Positions 54,141-63,390 are shown, counted from the first letter of the stretch. The stretch: 64,000 bases of DNA from Corallococcus sp. EGB (GCF_019968905.1 NZ_CP079946.1:6049356-6113355), one strand, 5' to 3'. A program made the numbers and translations. The notes: generated by a model from the sequence alone, not told the origin.

Positions 54141-54765
54141 GGGGTGCGTCACTCGACCGGCCTCATGGCCGCCGCGCGGCGGGCTTGCTGACAATCCACG
54201 GACATTTCGGAGCGGGTTTCTGCCTGATTCTCCCGTCATCGCAAGTCGGCGGCAAAGGGGGTGTCCCCCGGGCACGTCACAACTGGACACGGGTCCAGAA
54301 TGCCCTGCCCCCAACGCGGCGGCCCCTCCCCCCACACCGCACCACAGCCGCGGGCGCGAAACATCCGTGCTCCGGCGGTACGCGTCCCACGCGACGGGCT
54401 GTATCGCCCCTGCCGGAGTGTTGAAGGATTCCACCCAGGCCGTCTGAAATTGATGTCTGTCTTTCCAATTCGAGCCTGCCCGGCATGCAGGCGGGTTCAA
54501 CGTCGCTTGTGTTCGAAATAGAACTTCGCTATTCGGATTATCACCTTGGAGCACGGCAGCCATTTCGAAGCTGCCGGATGGAGCACGCGAACACACCTCA
54601 CGTTGTCTTTCTCCTCCCGTCGACACGGCCCTGTCGAACAGGTCCGGGAGCACGAGAGGGGATTGCCCCGCCGTAAAGCCAGACATCCCCCGGCCATGTT
54701 CCTGTCTCCTGTCGTTGGAGCATGGCATTTCACTGCCTGTCCTTTCCCCCTGGGCCACCCCCTTG
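54141..54765. other. long low-GC intergenic region between activator and lyase genes
   Basis: A 625-bp gap between divergent genes. From about 54430 to 54620 the GC content visibly drops (TTTCCAATTC, CGAAATAGAACTTCGCTATTCGG). CGAAATAG (54514-54521) is mirrored by CTATTCG (54530-54536) with one base bulged. No -24/-12 sigma-54 site with correct spacing was found; TGGCAT...TGCC near 54723 is one base short. No convincing ORF or RNA gene. Confidence 0.5.
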
Positions 54766-55983
54766 ATGAAAACACTCCTCCTGGTTGAAACGTTGTGCGT
54801 CCTTGGCGCTGTCGGTTGCGGCGCTCCGGATGGTTCCCTTCCGGTCGATGATCGCCAGCCGTCGCTCGAGACGTCCGGCGAGGACCTCACCACCTCCAAC
54901 TGCACGCAGCTCACCCCCGCCAGCGTGAAGGCCAGCGGCGACGACGGCACGGGCAGTATCGCGACGAACACGCTGGATGATCAGCTCACCACCCGCTGGA
55001 GCAGCCTGGGCAAGGGCCAGTGGATTGACTACGACCTGGGCGCCACGAAGAGCGTGGGCGCGATGTCGGTGGCCTGGCACGAGGGCAACACGCGGGTGAA
55101 CACCTTCACCATCTCCGTGTCGCCGGACGGCATTACCTACACGCAGGTGTACAGCGGCAAGAGCAAGGGCAGCACCACCGCCGCGGAGACCTACACCTTC
55201 ACGCCGGTGAACACGCGCCGGGTGCGCCTCACGGTGCAGGGCAACACCCTCAATGACTGGGCCAGCGTCGCTGAGGCGCGCCCCTGCGCCGGCACGACGA
55301 CCTCCCCCACCCCGGGCGGCATCGTGTGGCGGGGCGACTTCGAGTCCGGCAGCCGCGGCCAGTGGGACGGCACGGAGATGGTGTCCGCGGACCGGCTCCA
55401 GGTCGTCTCGTCGCCGGTGCGCGAGGGCGGCTACGCCCTCAAGGCCACTGTGCGGCAGGGCGATGACCCCATCAACGCCAGTGGCAACCGCAACGAGCTC
55501 GTCAAGATGACGAAGGAGGCGGCGGGCTCCGAGTACTGGTACCGCTGGAGCACCCGCTTCGCGCCGGACTTCCCCAGCGTGAAGACGTGGCAGCTCTTCA
55601 CCCAGTGGCACCATGACGGCTGCTGCGGCTCTCCGCCGGTGGAGTTCTACGTCTACGGCGAGGAGATGCGGCTCAACATCGGCGGGTCGCCGGGCACCAT
55701 CGTCTGGAGGACGCCGCTCGTGCGCAACACGTGGCACGACTTCATCTTCCACGTGAAGTGGTCCCCCAACGCGAGCGTGGGCTTCGTGGAGCTGTACTAC
55801 GACGGCAACCTGGTGCTGCCCAAGCGCAACATCGCGACGCAGTTCTCCGGGATGCGCAACTACCTGAAGATTGGCCTGTACCGGAATGACACCGTCGCGC
55901 CGGTGGGCGTCGTCTACCACGACGGCTGGGTGATGGGCCGGACGCTGGCGGACGTGCTGGACGCCAACTACAAGCTGAAGTGA
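54766..55983 (+). CDS. polysaccharide-lyase lipoprotein with F5/8 type C (discoidin) domain
   Basis: A 405-aa secreted protein. Lipobox GAVGC (Cys18) ends the signal. Residues 43-155 form an F5/8 type C (discoidin-like) carbohydrate-binding domain (LDDQLTTRWSSLGKGQWIDYDLGATKSVG, AMSVAWHEGN, RRVRLTVQGNTLNDWASVAEA). Residues 165-405 look like a heparin-lyase-I type polysaccharide lyase (WRGDFESGSRGQWDG, ELVKMTKEAAGSEYWYRWSTRF, WHHDGCCGSPPVEFYV, WHDFIFHVKWSPNASVGFVELYYDG). It probably cleaves uronic-acid polysaccharides outside the cell. ATG 54766 is chosen because only it starts a signal peptide. Beside a PilZ-type activator, so control by cyclic-di-GMP is a natural hypothesis. Confidence 0.87.
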   Translation: MKTLLLVETLCVLGAVGCGAPDGSLPVDDRQPSLETSGEDLTTSNCTQLTPASVKASGDDGTGSIATNTLDDQLTTRWSSLGKGQWIDYDLGATKSVGAMSVAWHEGNTRVNTFTISVSPDGITYTQVYSGKSKGSTTAAETYTFTPVNTRRVRLTVQGNTLNDWASVAEARPCAGTTTSPTPGGIVWRGDFESGSRGQWDGTEMVSADRLQVVSSPVREGGYALKATVRQGDDPINASGNRNELVKMTKEAAGSEYWYRWSTRFAPDFPSVKTWQLFTQWHHDGCCGSPPVEFYVYGEEMRLNIGGSPGTIVWRTPLVRNTWHDFIFHVKWSPNASVGFVELYYDGNLVLPKRNIATQFSGMRNYLKIGLYRNDTVAPVGVVYHDGWVMGRTLADVLDANYKLK

Positions 55984-55995
55984 GAGACGCGGTGT

Positions 55996-56023
55996 GCGTG
56001 CCCCGGTAGTCGCCGGGGCACGC
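55996..56023 (+). terminator. hairpin terminator after lyase gene
   Basis: GCGTGCCCCGG (55996-56006) pairs perfectly with CCGGGGCACGC (56013-56023), 6-base loop, 12 bases beyond the stop. Confidence 0.65.
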
Positions 56024-56071
56024 CCCGGGCTAGGCTTTCCGTCCGTTGCTGTCACGGAGGAGCCGTCCCCC

Positions 56072-56644
56072 ATGCGTCTGTGCGCCGCGTTGACCGCGCT
56101 GTCCCTGCTGGCGTCCTGCACCACCACCTATGCCATCCCCAAGCCGGAGCTGGCGCGGCTGGATGGCTTCCGGGACGACAACGCGGCCCTGATGCGGGAG
56201 ATGGGCGACGTGATGCTCAACCGCCCCACCGAGCGCAAACGCACGGTGTGGGACGTGGAGGGCCAGCCGCACCAGTTCTCCTCCGACACACCGCTGGCGC
56301 TGGCGCGCGTCTCCGCCCAGGCGGAAGCCGAGTACCAGCGCTTCATCGCGGTGGGCGTGGACGGCGAGCGCTTCCGGGGCGTGCCGCTGGAGGGCTCCAC
56401 CTCCAACACCTCGGCGCCCGCGGTCGTGGTGCCCCTGTCGGAGGTGGACCACGCCCAGCTGCGCGAGTTCAGCCTGGGCAAGACGCTCATCCTCACGGGG
56501 AGCATCGGCGCGGCGGTCATCGGGTCGCTGGTGGTGGTGAGCATGTTCTTCAAGGAAACCACCGGCTCGGACCCGGACGACCGCGGCGGCATCATCGACC
56601 TGGGAGGCCCCCGGCCCCGGGCGGAGCCGGGCGTTTCGTTCTGA
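56072..56644 (+). CDS. hypothetical lipoprotein with one membrane helix
   Basis: A 190-aa protein with lipobox LLASC (Cys16) and no family I know. The middle region (ARLDGFRDDNAALMREMGDVMLNRPTERKRTVWDVEGQPHQF) is polar; then a hydrophobic helix near residue 150 (LILTGSIGAAVIGSLVVVSMFF) and an acidic, glycine-rich tail (TGSDPDDRGGIIDLGG). Having both a lipid anchor and a late membrane helix is unusual. GGAGGAG lies upstream of ATG 56072. It converges with tesB, 12 bp apart. Confidence 0.75.
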   Translation: MRLCAALTALSLLASCTTTYAIPKPELARLDGFRDDNAALMREMGDVMLNRPTERKRTVWDVEGQPHQFSSDTPLALARVSAQAEAEYQRFIAVGVDGERFRGVPLEGSTSNTSAPAVVVPLSEVDHAQLREFSLGKTLILTGSIGAAVIGSLVVVSMFFKETTGSDPDDRGGIIDLGGPRPRAEPGVSF

Positions 56645-56656
56645 CGGCGCGTCCCG

Positions 56657-57526
56657 TCAGCGCGCGTCCGCGCGCTGGCGCAGGAGGCCCTCCTGGGCCA
56701 CGGAGGCGACGAGCCGTCCGTCGCGGGTGAAGACGTGCCCGCGCGCCAGGCCCCGGGCGTTGCCGGCCCAGGGGCTCTCAATGGTGTAGAGCAGCCAGTC
56801 GTTGACCTTCAGGTCGCCGTGGAACCACAGCGCGTGATCCAGGCTGGCCATCTGGAAGCCCGGCTTGAGGAACGTCAGCGCGTGCGGCTGGAGCGCGGTG
56901 CCCAGCAGGTTGAAGTCGCTGGCGTACGCGAGCACGTAGCGGTGCACCTGGGGCTCGTCCGGCATGGCGCCGTCGGCGCGGAACCAGACGTGCTTCACGG
57001 GCGGCTCGGCGGCGGGCTCGAAGGGGTCCACGTACGTGACGGGGCGCATCTCAATGGGCTTGGCGGAGAGGAACTTCTCCCGGTGCCGCTCCGACATCCG
57101 GCCCGCGTGGCGCCCCAACAGCTCCAGGTCCGTGGGCAGCGACTCCGGCGGCGGCACGTCCGGCATGGTGGCCTGGTGCGTGAAGCCCGGCTCCTCCCCC
57201 TGGAAGGACGCCATCAGCGTGAAGATGGGCTGCCCCTTCTGGATGGCCACCACGCGGCGGGTGGTGAAGCTGCCGCCGTCGCGCACGCGGTCCACGGTGT
57301 AGACGACGGGCAGGCTCGCGTCCCCGGGGCGCAGGAAGTAGCCGTGCAGCGAGTGCACCGCGCGCGGCGCCTCCACCGTCTGGCTGGCGGCGGACACGGA
57401 CTGCCCCAGCACCTGCCCTCCGAAGAGCTGCCGGAAGCCCAGGTCCTGGCTGGCGCCACGGAACAGGTTCTCCTCGATGGGCTCCAGCTTCAGGAGCCCC
57501 AACAGCTCGTCCAGCACCCGGCTCAT
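56657..57526 (-). CDS. tesB: acyl-CoA thioesterase II
   Basis: Hydrolyses medium- and long-chain acyl-CoA to free acid and CoA. The 289-aa double-hotdog protein shows GQVLGQSVSAA, SLHGYFLRPGD, DGGSFTTRRVVAIQKG in the first half and LDHALWFHGDLKVNDWLLY with the catalytic Asp, then GLARGHVFTRDGRLVASVAQEGLLR in the second. ATG 57526 has GGAGG 5 bases upstream. Length is exactly normal for TesB. Divergent from the GT39-like gene by 101 bp. Confidence 0.94.
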   Translation of the reverse strand: MSRVLDELLGLLKLEPIEENLFRGASQDLGFRQLFGGQVLGQSVSAASQTVEAPRAVHSLHGYFLRPGDASLPVVYTVDRVRDGGSFTTRRVVAIQKGQPIFTLMASFQGEEPGFTHQATMPDVPPPESLPTDLELLGRHAGRMSERHREKFLSAKPIEMRPVTYVDPFEPAAEPPVKHVWFRADGAMPDEPQVHRYVLAYASDFNLLGTALQPHALTFLKPGFQMASLDHALWFHGDLKVNDWLLYTIESPWAGNARGLARGHVFTRDGRLVASVAQEGLLRQRADAR

Positions 57527-57627
57527 GCACGTCCTCCCGTTTTGACGCACCCCGTCCATATCCCAGCCCCGGGCCGGTGCGCGCGGGCCAATGTAGAGTG
57601 CGGCGCCTTTCTTCCCGGGAGGAGCCC

Positions 57628-59130
57628 ATGGCCCCGCTTTCCCTGCCAGACGCCATCCGGCGGCACCCGGTGGCCTGGAGCATGGCGGCCACGTTCGCGG
57701 CCAGCCTGCTGTTGCGCGGGCTGTACCTGGCGGCGGCGCCGGACCGGGACTGGCCCTTCTCCGTCTTCTTCGCGGGCGACGCGCGGTTCTTCCACACCGC
57801 CGCGGTGGACCTGGCCCGCGGCCGAGCGGGCCCCGCCGCCCTGCCCTACCACCCGCCCCTGTTCCCGGCGCTGCTGGGGCTGCTGTACCGCGTCCTGGGG
57901 GAGCCCAGGGGCAGCGCGCTGCCGTACAAGCTGGCGCTCGCCTGCGTGGGCGCGGCCACGGTGGCCCTCTGTCAGGGCTTCTGGCGGCGCCTGTTGGGGA
58001 CGGCGTGGAGCCTGGTGGCGGCGGGCCTGTACGCCGCGAGCTTCGGGTGGCTGGTGCTCTCCACCACGTACAGCAATGAAACCCTGTCCGCGCTGTGGCT
58101 GTGTTTGACCTGTGCGCTGGTGTTGCGCATGGCGGGTGGGGCGCCGTCATGGCCGGCGGTGTTGTCATTGGGCGCGGTGATGGGCCTGGGCACCCTCACC
58201 CGCGCGGAGCACCTAGCGCTGTGGCCGTTCCTCCTTGTGTATGCGTGGACCGCGCGCGAGCGCGCCGGACCCTGGAGGCCCCAGGCCCTGCGCTGGGGCG
58301 CGGCTGTGGGCGTGTCACTGCTGGTGCTCGTGCCCTCCGCGCTGCGCAACCTGGACACGATGCGCGAACTGAACGCGCGGGCGCCGCACCTGGAGCCCCT
58401 GCCGGAGTGGGTGCCCGTCACGGTGTACGGGCCGCTCAACTTCGCCATGGCGAACCACCCGGGCGCCACCGGGGGCTTCACCCCGGCGTTGATCAACCAG
58501 GGCGGCAGCAATGGCCAGTTGGACCCGTCCCGCCCCGAGCACCGGCGGCTCCTGCTGCACGGCTACGCGGAAGGGCTGCGCTGGATGGTGGACGCGCCCG
58601 GCGACGCGGCCCGGCTCCTGGGGACGAAGCTGGACCTGTGGCTGGACGGCCTGCGCCTGGGCCTCGGCGTGTCGGACGTGCCCGGCGGCCTCACCGGCGA
58701 GCGCGCCCCGGTGGACGTGTTCGTCCCCGACGCGGGGTGGCTCAAGTGGCCGCTCGCGGCGCTGCTCATCGCCGGGATGCTGCTGTCGCTCAGGCCCGCG
58801 CACGCGCCCTTCCGGCTGCTGTCGCTGGGGGTGCTGCACCGGGTGCTCGTGACGCTGGCCTTCTTCGGCTACGCGCGCGGACTGCTCGTCATCTTCCCCG
58901 CGCTCCTGCCGCTGCTGGTGCTGCCCCTCAAGGTCCTGGGGGAACGCCACGCGGCCGTGGCCCGGAGGCTGCCCGTGCTCGCCGGGGTGCTGCTGTGCTT
59001 CGTCTGGGTGGAGGCCGCGCTCGTCGCCACGCGCGAGCCGCCCCGCCGCTTCATGGCCAGCGGCACCACCGACGCCCTCCATGGCAAGCTCATCCAGGAC
59101 GACCGCGTCCGGCTCTGGCCCCAGCCCTGA
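57628..59130 (+). CDS. GT39-like integral membrane glycosyltransferase
   Basis: A 500-aa membrane protein with about 10-12 helices, resembling the ArnT/PMT-type (GT-C fold) lipid-phosphate-sugar transferases. The first periplasmic loop holds the acidic pair FAGDARFFH, positioned like the catalytic Asp of the family. Later loops hold YHPPLFPALLGLLYR (the YHPPLxP phrase), NETLSALWL and LTRAEHLALWPFLL. The last helices run into RLPVLAGVLLCFVWVE and a short soluble end. ATG 57628 has GGGAGGAG 5-6 bases upstream. It may transfer sugars from polyprenyl phosphate to a cell-surface acceptor. It stands alone. Confidence 0.85.
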   Translation: MAPLSLPDAIRRHPVAWSMAATFAASLLLRGLYLAAAPDRDWPFSVFFAGDARFFHTAAVDLARGRAGPAALPYHPPLFPALLGLLYRVLGEPRGSALPYKLALACVGAATVALCQGFWRRLLGTAWSLVAAGLYAASFGWLVLSTTYSNETLSALWLCLTCALVLRMAGGAPSWPAVLSLGAVMGLGTLTRAEHLALWPFLLVYAWTARERAGPWRPQALRWGAAVGVSLLVLVPSALRNLDTMRELNARAPHLEPLPEWVPVTVYGPLNFAMANHPGATGGFTPALINQGGSNGQLDPSRPEHRRLLLHGYAEGLRWMVDAPGDAARLLGTKLDLWLDGLRLGLGVSDVPGGLTGERAPVDVFVPDAGWLKWPLAALLIAGMLLSLRPAHAPFRLLSLGVLHRVLVTLAFFGYARGLLVIFPALLPLLVLPLKVLGERHAAVARRLPVLAGVLLCFVWVEAALVATREPPRRFMASGTTDALHGKLIQDDRVRLWPQP

Positions 59131-59351
59131 GCAGGGTGTCCGGATGGACTCCTCCGAGCACGGCAAAACACTTCGCGGGGACCCGAGGGCGACTGAACAC
59201 TGCAAGCCGTTGATTCCCTTCGATTTTCCAAAATACAGCCCTAATCAGGAATAACCGCAATACACACCTAAAAAGCCTATCGCCTAAGCAGGAGGCGCTC
59301 CGCCCCGGAGCCCGCCGGACCCGTCCGGCGGCATCACCCGAGGAGACGTCC
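59131..59351. other. low-GC leader region of the metalloprotease gene
   Basis: A 221-bp gap. From 59205 to 59290 it is clearly AT-rich for this genome (GATTTTCCAAAATACAG, CTAATCAGGAATAACC, CTAAAAAGCCTAT), the best candidate promoter area of the protease. TTGATT at 59210-59215 followed by TACAGC after 18 bases is a weak sigma-70-like pair. GGAG lies shortly before the ATG. Confidence 0.4.
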
Positions 59352-62300
59352 ATGCGCCCCCTGCGGTCCGCGTTGTGTTGTCTTGCCCTCCTGGTGTCAT
59401 CCGCGACGTATGCCTTCCAGCCCTCGCAACCCGCGGCAGAGAGCGCGGTGGCGAAGAAGGCCTTCTTCAAGCCGGAGCTGTACCTGCCCATCCAGAACGT
59501 GCCCCTGGAGAGGGCGCGGTCGCTGATGCCGCGCGCGGGCGCGGACAAGTGGGCGGGGTTCGTCGCCCGCTTCGGCGGCAACGTGCAGGTGTACCTGGAT
59601 CCGCTGTCCGGCATGCCCACGGGCATCCAGGGCAGCTTCCCCCTCATCCCGGGTGACGGCTACCGCAACAACGTCACCCTGGAGTCCGTCCGCCAGGGGT
59701 TGGGCCGCTCCGTGGGGAGCGTGGACGAGGCCGTGGTGGGCGAGCTCGTCTTCAAGTTCATCGCGGACCACCAGGACGCCATCGGCGTGGACCTGCTGCA
59801 GCTGGGCGCGCCGCGCGTGACGCAGGTCACGGACACGCTGTGGCAGGTGCACATCCCGCAGGTGGTGAACGGCGTGCCGGTGCGGCACGGCCGGCTGGCG
59901 GCGACCTTGAGCCACGGCAACCTCATCCTCCTGGGCACGGAGGCGTGGTCCAACGTGGGCATCGACACGAAGCCCCGCTTCACGTCCGCGCAGGCCCTGA
60001 GCGCGGGCAGCGCGTTCCTGGGCATGGCGCTGTCACCCACCAGCCTGTGGCAGCAGCCCACGCTGGAGCTGACCCCCTACGCGCGCACGGGCGCGGCCTT
60101 TGGCCAGGGCTATGGCCACGCGCTGGTGTGGAGCTACGGCTTCTCCAACCCGGGTGAGCACGAGCGCTGGAAGGTGACGGTGGACGCGAACTCCGGCGAG
60201 GTGCTCGCCGTGGAGGACGACAACCACTACTTCGACGCCCAGGTGAAGGGCGGCGTGTACCCGTCCACCAACATCGGGACCTGCACGTCGAAGGAGACGT
60301 GCGGCACGATGCAGTCCAACACGCCCATGCCGTGGGCGAACACCGGCTTCGCGGCGCCCGACAACTTCACCGACGGCGCGGGCATCTACAACTACAGCGC
60401 GGGCACGCTCAACACGACGCTGTCCGGCAAGTACGTGAAGATCGCCGACAGCTGCGGCGCCATCAACGAGAGCTCCGCCACGGGCAGCCTGGACCTGGGC
60501 GGCGCGAACAACGACCACGACTGCACGGTGCCCGCGGGCTCGTCCGTGGGCAACACGCCGGCGGCGCGCTCCAGCTTCTACGAGCTGAACAAGATCAAGG
60601 AGGTGGCCCGCGGCTGGCTGCCCTCCAACACCTGGCTGCAGGGCCAGCTCACGGCCAACGTGAACCTGAACAACACCTGCAACGCGTTCTGGAACGGCAG
60701 CACCGTGAACTTCTACAAGTCCGGTGGCGGCTGCCGGAACACGGGTGAGATCGGGGCGGTGTTCGACCACGAGTGGGGCCACGGCATGGACAACTTCGAC
60801 GCCAACGGCACCCTGTCCAACTCCAGCGAGGGCTACGCGGACATCGCGGGCATCCTGCGCCTGCAGACGTCCTGCGTGGGCTACGGCTTCTTCCAGACGA
60901 CGGACACGGGCTGCGGCCTCACGCCGGACGGCACGGGCTACAACCAGCAGGAGTCGCAGGTGGCGGGCCAGTCCTGGTGCAACCTGCGCTGCTCGGGCGT
61001 GCGCGACGCGGACTGGGCGGCGAGCGCGCCGAACATCCCGGCCACCCCGCAGAACTTCACCTGCAAGATGTGCTCGTCCGGCTCCGGCCCGTGCAGCAAG
61101 CAGGTGCACTGCGCCGCGTCCCCGGTGCGCCAGGCGGCGTGGGACCTGGTGACGCGCGACCTGACGGCCGCGCCCTTCAACCTCACCTCCAACGACGCCT
61201 TCATCCTGGGCAACAAGCTCTTCTACCAGGGCTCCGGCAACGTGGGCACGTGGCACGCCTGCAACTGCACCGCCGGCACGTCCGACGGCTGCGGCGCGAC
61301 GAACGGCTACATGCAGTGGCTGGCCGCGGACGACGACAACGGCAACCTGGCGGACGGCACGCCGCACATGACGGCCATCTACGCCGCCTACAACCGCCAC
61401 AACATCGCCTGCTCCACGCCCGCGCCCACCAACGGAGGTTGCGCGGCCGGCCCCACGGCGGCCCCCACCACCACGGCCACCGCGGGCGACAGCCAGGTGA
61501 GCCTGTCGTGGACGGCGTCCGCGGGCGCCAACCAGTACTGGGTGATGAAGACGGAGGGCTTCGCGGGCTGTGACTTCGGCAAGGCGCGCGTGGCCACCGT
61601 CACCGGCACCAGCTACACGGACGCGGAGGTCGCCAACGGCCGCCAGTACTGCTACTCGGTGGTGCCCGCGAGCAGCAACGCGTGCTTCGGCCAGGCGTCC
61701 GCGTGCACCTGCACCACGCCCACCTGCGCGGCGCCCTCCGTGCCCTCGCTGTCCACCCCCGCCTCCGGCGCCACCGGCGTGGAGCTGCTCGCGGTCCTGG
61801 ACTGGGCGGACATCACGGGCGTGTCCGGCTACGAGGTGCAGGTGGCCACCGACAGCGCGTTCACCAACGTGGTGCGCAGCGCCAACTCGCTCATCGCCAG
61901 CACCTGGACGGTGTCCCCGGGCCTGACGGCGGACACCGCCTACTACTGGCGCGTGCGGGCGCTCAACTCGTGCGGTGGCACCAGTTCCTGGAGCGCGACG
62001 CGCAGCTTCACCACGCGCGGCTGCGTGACGCTGGCGGCCCCCACCCTGACGTCCCCGGCCACCGGCGCCACGGGCGTCGCGCTGACCCCGGCGCTGGACT
62101 GGTCCGACGTGACGAGCGCCTCCGCGTATGACGTGCAGGTGGCCACCGACAGCGCGTTCACCAACGTGGTGCGCAGCGCCACGGGCCTCGCCTCCAGCGC
62201 GTGGAACGTGACGCCGGGCCTGTCCAACCTCACCACCTACTACTGGCGCGCGCGGGCCACCGACAGCTGCGGCGCGAGCGCGTACAGCTCCGCGTTCAGC

Positions 62301-62915
62301 TTCACCACCACCAACGTCTGCACGCCCACGGTGGCCACGTACAACGCCAGCCTGCGCACGCCGGCCTGCGGCTCCGTGTGCGGCTGCGACACCGGCCCCA
62401 CGCTGGTGAATGGCCGCGGCACGGTGTCCGGCGGCGTGGAGCCCAACCAGCCCAACACGCTGGGCGGCACCTGCGCGGACGGCGCCAGCGGCACCTACCA
62501 CTCGGATGAGAGCATCGACCGCATCGTGCTGAAGACGGTGGACCAGGGCACCATCACCCCGGGCAAGCAGCTCACGGTGGACGTGACGGTGTGGTGCTAC
62601 GGCACCAGCGATCAGCTGGACCTGTACTACACGACGAACACCACCACGCCCACGTGGACCGCCATCAGCACGGCCAATGCCTGCACCGCGGTGGGGCTGA
62701 AGACGTTCTCCTTCCCCGTCACCGTCGGCAGCACCCCCGGCAACCACGCCGTGCGCGCGCAGTTCCGCTTCAGCAGCACGCCGACGAGCGCGTGCGTGGC
62801 CGGTTCGTACAACGACCGCGACGACCTGGTGTTCAGCGTCGTGTCCGCCGTGGCCTCGACCCCCACCGCTCCGTCCGCGAAGCAGGTGCGGGGCCGGTCG
62901 CTGACGGCGCGCTAG
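59352..62915 (+). CDS. secreted zinc metalloprotease (M36/fungalysin-like) with fibronectin-type repeats
   Basis: A 1187-aa secreted protease. Signal peptide MRPLRSALCCLALLVSSATYA. Residues 25-300 form a propeptide (FTP/PepSY-like). The catalytic domain has HEWGH at 473-477 (FDHEWGHGMD; two His ligands and the catalytic Glu) and NSSEGYADIAG downstream with the third ligand, typical of M36/thermolysin-type gluzincins. Many cysteines (CNLRCSGV, CKMCSSGSGPCSKQVHC) suggest disulfides. After residue 690 come three fibronectin-type domains (PTTTATAGDSQVSLSWTAS; PASGATGVELLAVLDWADI; PATGATGVALTPALDWSDV), the last two nearly identical in one stretch, then a C-terminal beta-domain. Likely a nutrient or predation protease. 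Confidence 0.9.
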   Translation: MRPLRSALCCLALLVSSATYAFQPSQPAAESAVAKKAFFKPELYLPIQNVPLERARSLMPRAGADKWAGFVARFGGNVQVYLDPLSGMPTGIQGSFPLIPGDGYRNNVTLESVRQGLGRSVGSVDEAVVGELVFKFIADHQDAIGVDLLQLGAPRVTQVTDTLWQVHIPQVVNGVPVRHGRLAATLSHGNLILLGTEAWSNVGIDTKPRFTSAQALSAGSAFLGMALSPTSLWQQPTLELTPYARTGAAFGQGYGHALVWSYGFSNPGEHERWKVTVDANSGEVLAVEDDNHYFDAQVKGGVYPSTNIGTCTSKETCGTMQSNTPMPWANTGFAAPDNFTDGAGIYNYSAGTLNTTLSGKYVKIADSCGAINESSATGSLDLGGANNDHDCTVPAGSSVGNTPAARSSFYELNKIKEVARGWLPSNTWLQGQLTANVNLNNTCNAFWNGSTVNFYKSGGGCRNTGEIGAVFDHEWGHGMDNFDANGTLSNSSEGYADIAGILRLQTSCVGYGFFQTTDTGCGLTPDGTGYNQQESQVAGQSWCNLRCSGVRDADWAASAPNIPATPQNFTCKMCSSGSGPCSKQVHCAASPVRQAAWDLVTRDLTAAPFNLTSNDAFILGNKLFYQGSGNVGTWHACNCTAGTSDGCGATNGYMQWLAADDDNGNLADGTPHMTAIYAAYNRHNIACSTPAPTNGGCAAGPTAAPTTTATAGDSQVSLSWTASAGANQYWVMKTEGFAGCDFGKARVATVTGTSYTDAEVANGRQYCYSVVPASSNACFGQASACTCTTPTCAAPSVPSLSTPASGATGVELLAVLDWADITGVSGYEVQVATDSAFTNVVRSANSLIASTWTVSPGLTADTAYYWRVRALNSCGGTSSWSATRSFTTRGCVTLAAPTLTSPATGATGVALTPALDWSDVTSASAYDVQVATDSAFTNVVRSATGLASSAWNVTPGLSNLTTYYWRARATDSCGASAYSSAFSFTTTNVCTPTVATYNASLRTPACGSVCGCDTGPTLVNGRGTVSGGVEPNQPNTLGGTCADGASGTYHSDESIDRIVLKTVDQGTITPGKQLTVDVTVWCYGTSDQLDLYYTTNTTTPTWTAISTANACTAVGLKTFSFPVTVGSTPGNHAVRAQFRFSSTPTSACVAGSYNDRDDLVFSVVSAVASTPTAPSAKQVRGRSLTAR
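61836..62181 (+). repeat. duplicated fibronectin-domain segment with identical 49-bp blocks
   Basis: Bases 61836-61884 are identical to 62133-62181, 297 bp apart, equal to 99 codons, the spacing of two consecutive fibronectin-type domains. The flanks have diverged, which suggests local gene conversion or strong constraint on the phrase VQVATDSAFTNVVRSA. Confidence 0.85.
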
Positions 62916-62934
62916 TCACACGTCCGTGAAGTGG

Positions 62935-62976
62935 CATGGGGGCTCCCGGGTCATCCCGGGAGCCCCCGTGCATTTC
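62935..62976. terminator. strong bidirectional terminator
   Basis: GGGGGCTCCCGGG (62938-62950) pairs perfectly with CCCGGGAGCCCCC (62955-62967), 4-base loop, and GCA/TGC extend the stem past one mismatch. On the plus strand CATTTCT follows. It separates the protease and the convergent VOC gene. Confidence 0.8.
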
Positions 62977-62988
62977 TCCGCGCGGCCC

Positions 62989-63390
62989 CTACCAGGTGTA
63001 GACGACGGACGGCGCCGAGCGCTTCGCGGGCCCGTGGTGGACCATCTCGATGTTGTTGCCATCCGGATCCAACACGAACGCCGCGTAGTACCCTGGGTGG
63101 TAGGAGCGCTCCCCGGGGGCCCCGTTGTCGCGGCCTCCCGCGGCCACCGCCGCCTGATGGAAGCGGTGCACCATGTCCCGGTCCTTCGCCTGGAAGGCCA
63201 GGTGCACGCGCGCCGTGGGCTCGCGGTCGTTGCTGATGAAGAGCTCGTCCGCGGCGAAGTGCCGCTCGCTCTCGTTGAAGACCGGGATGCCCATCACCTC
63301 CAGCACCGCGCGGTAGAAGCGCTTGCTCGCCTCCAGGTCGCGGACCTGGAGGTGGACGTGGTCGAACATGCGGCCGTGGTGCAGTTCCAT
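62989..63390 (-). CDS. VOC-family protein (glyoxalase/dioxygenase fold)
   Basis: A 133-aa protein of the vicinal oxygen chelate fold. FDHVHLQVRDLEASKRFYRAVLEVMGI carries a metal-ligand His at the start; the second half has HLAFQAKDRDMVHRFHQAAVAAGG and GYYAAFVLDPDGNNIEMVHHG with the ligands His and Glu. Such proteins are small dioxygenases, lyases or antibiotic-resistance proteins. ATG 63390 has GGAGG 6 bases upstream; earlier starts lack this. Substrate unknown. Confidence 0.88.
   Translation of the reverse strand: MELHHGRMFDHVHLQVRDLEASKRFYRAVLEVMGIPVFNESERHFAADELFISNDREPTARVHLAFQAKDRDMVHRFHQAAVAAGGRDNGAPGERSYHPGYYAAFVLDPDGNNIEMVHHGPAKRSAPSVVYTW

Noticed and set aside
54723-54737. TGGCAT...TGCC as a sigma-54 promoter of the lyase gene
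   Set aside because: Spacing between the GG and GC elements is one base short, and sigma-54 promoters need exact spacing.
54497-54775. Minus-strand ORF in the activator-lyase gap
   Set aside because: No ribosome site, no domain, and codon bias unlike coding DNA of this genome.
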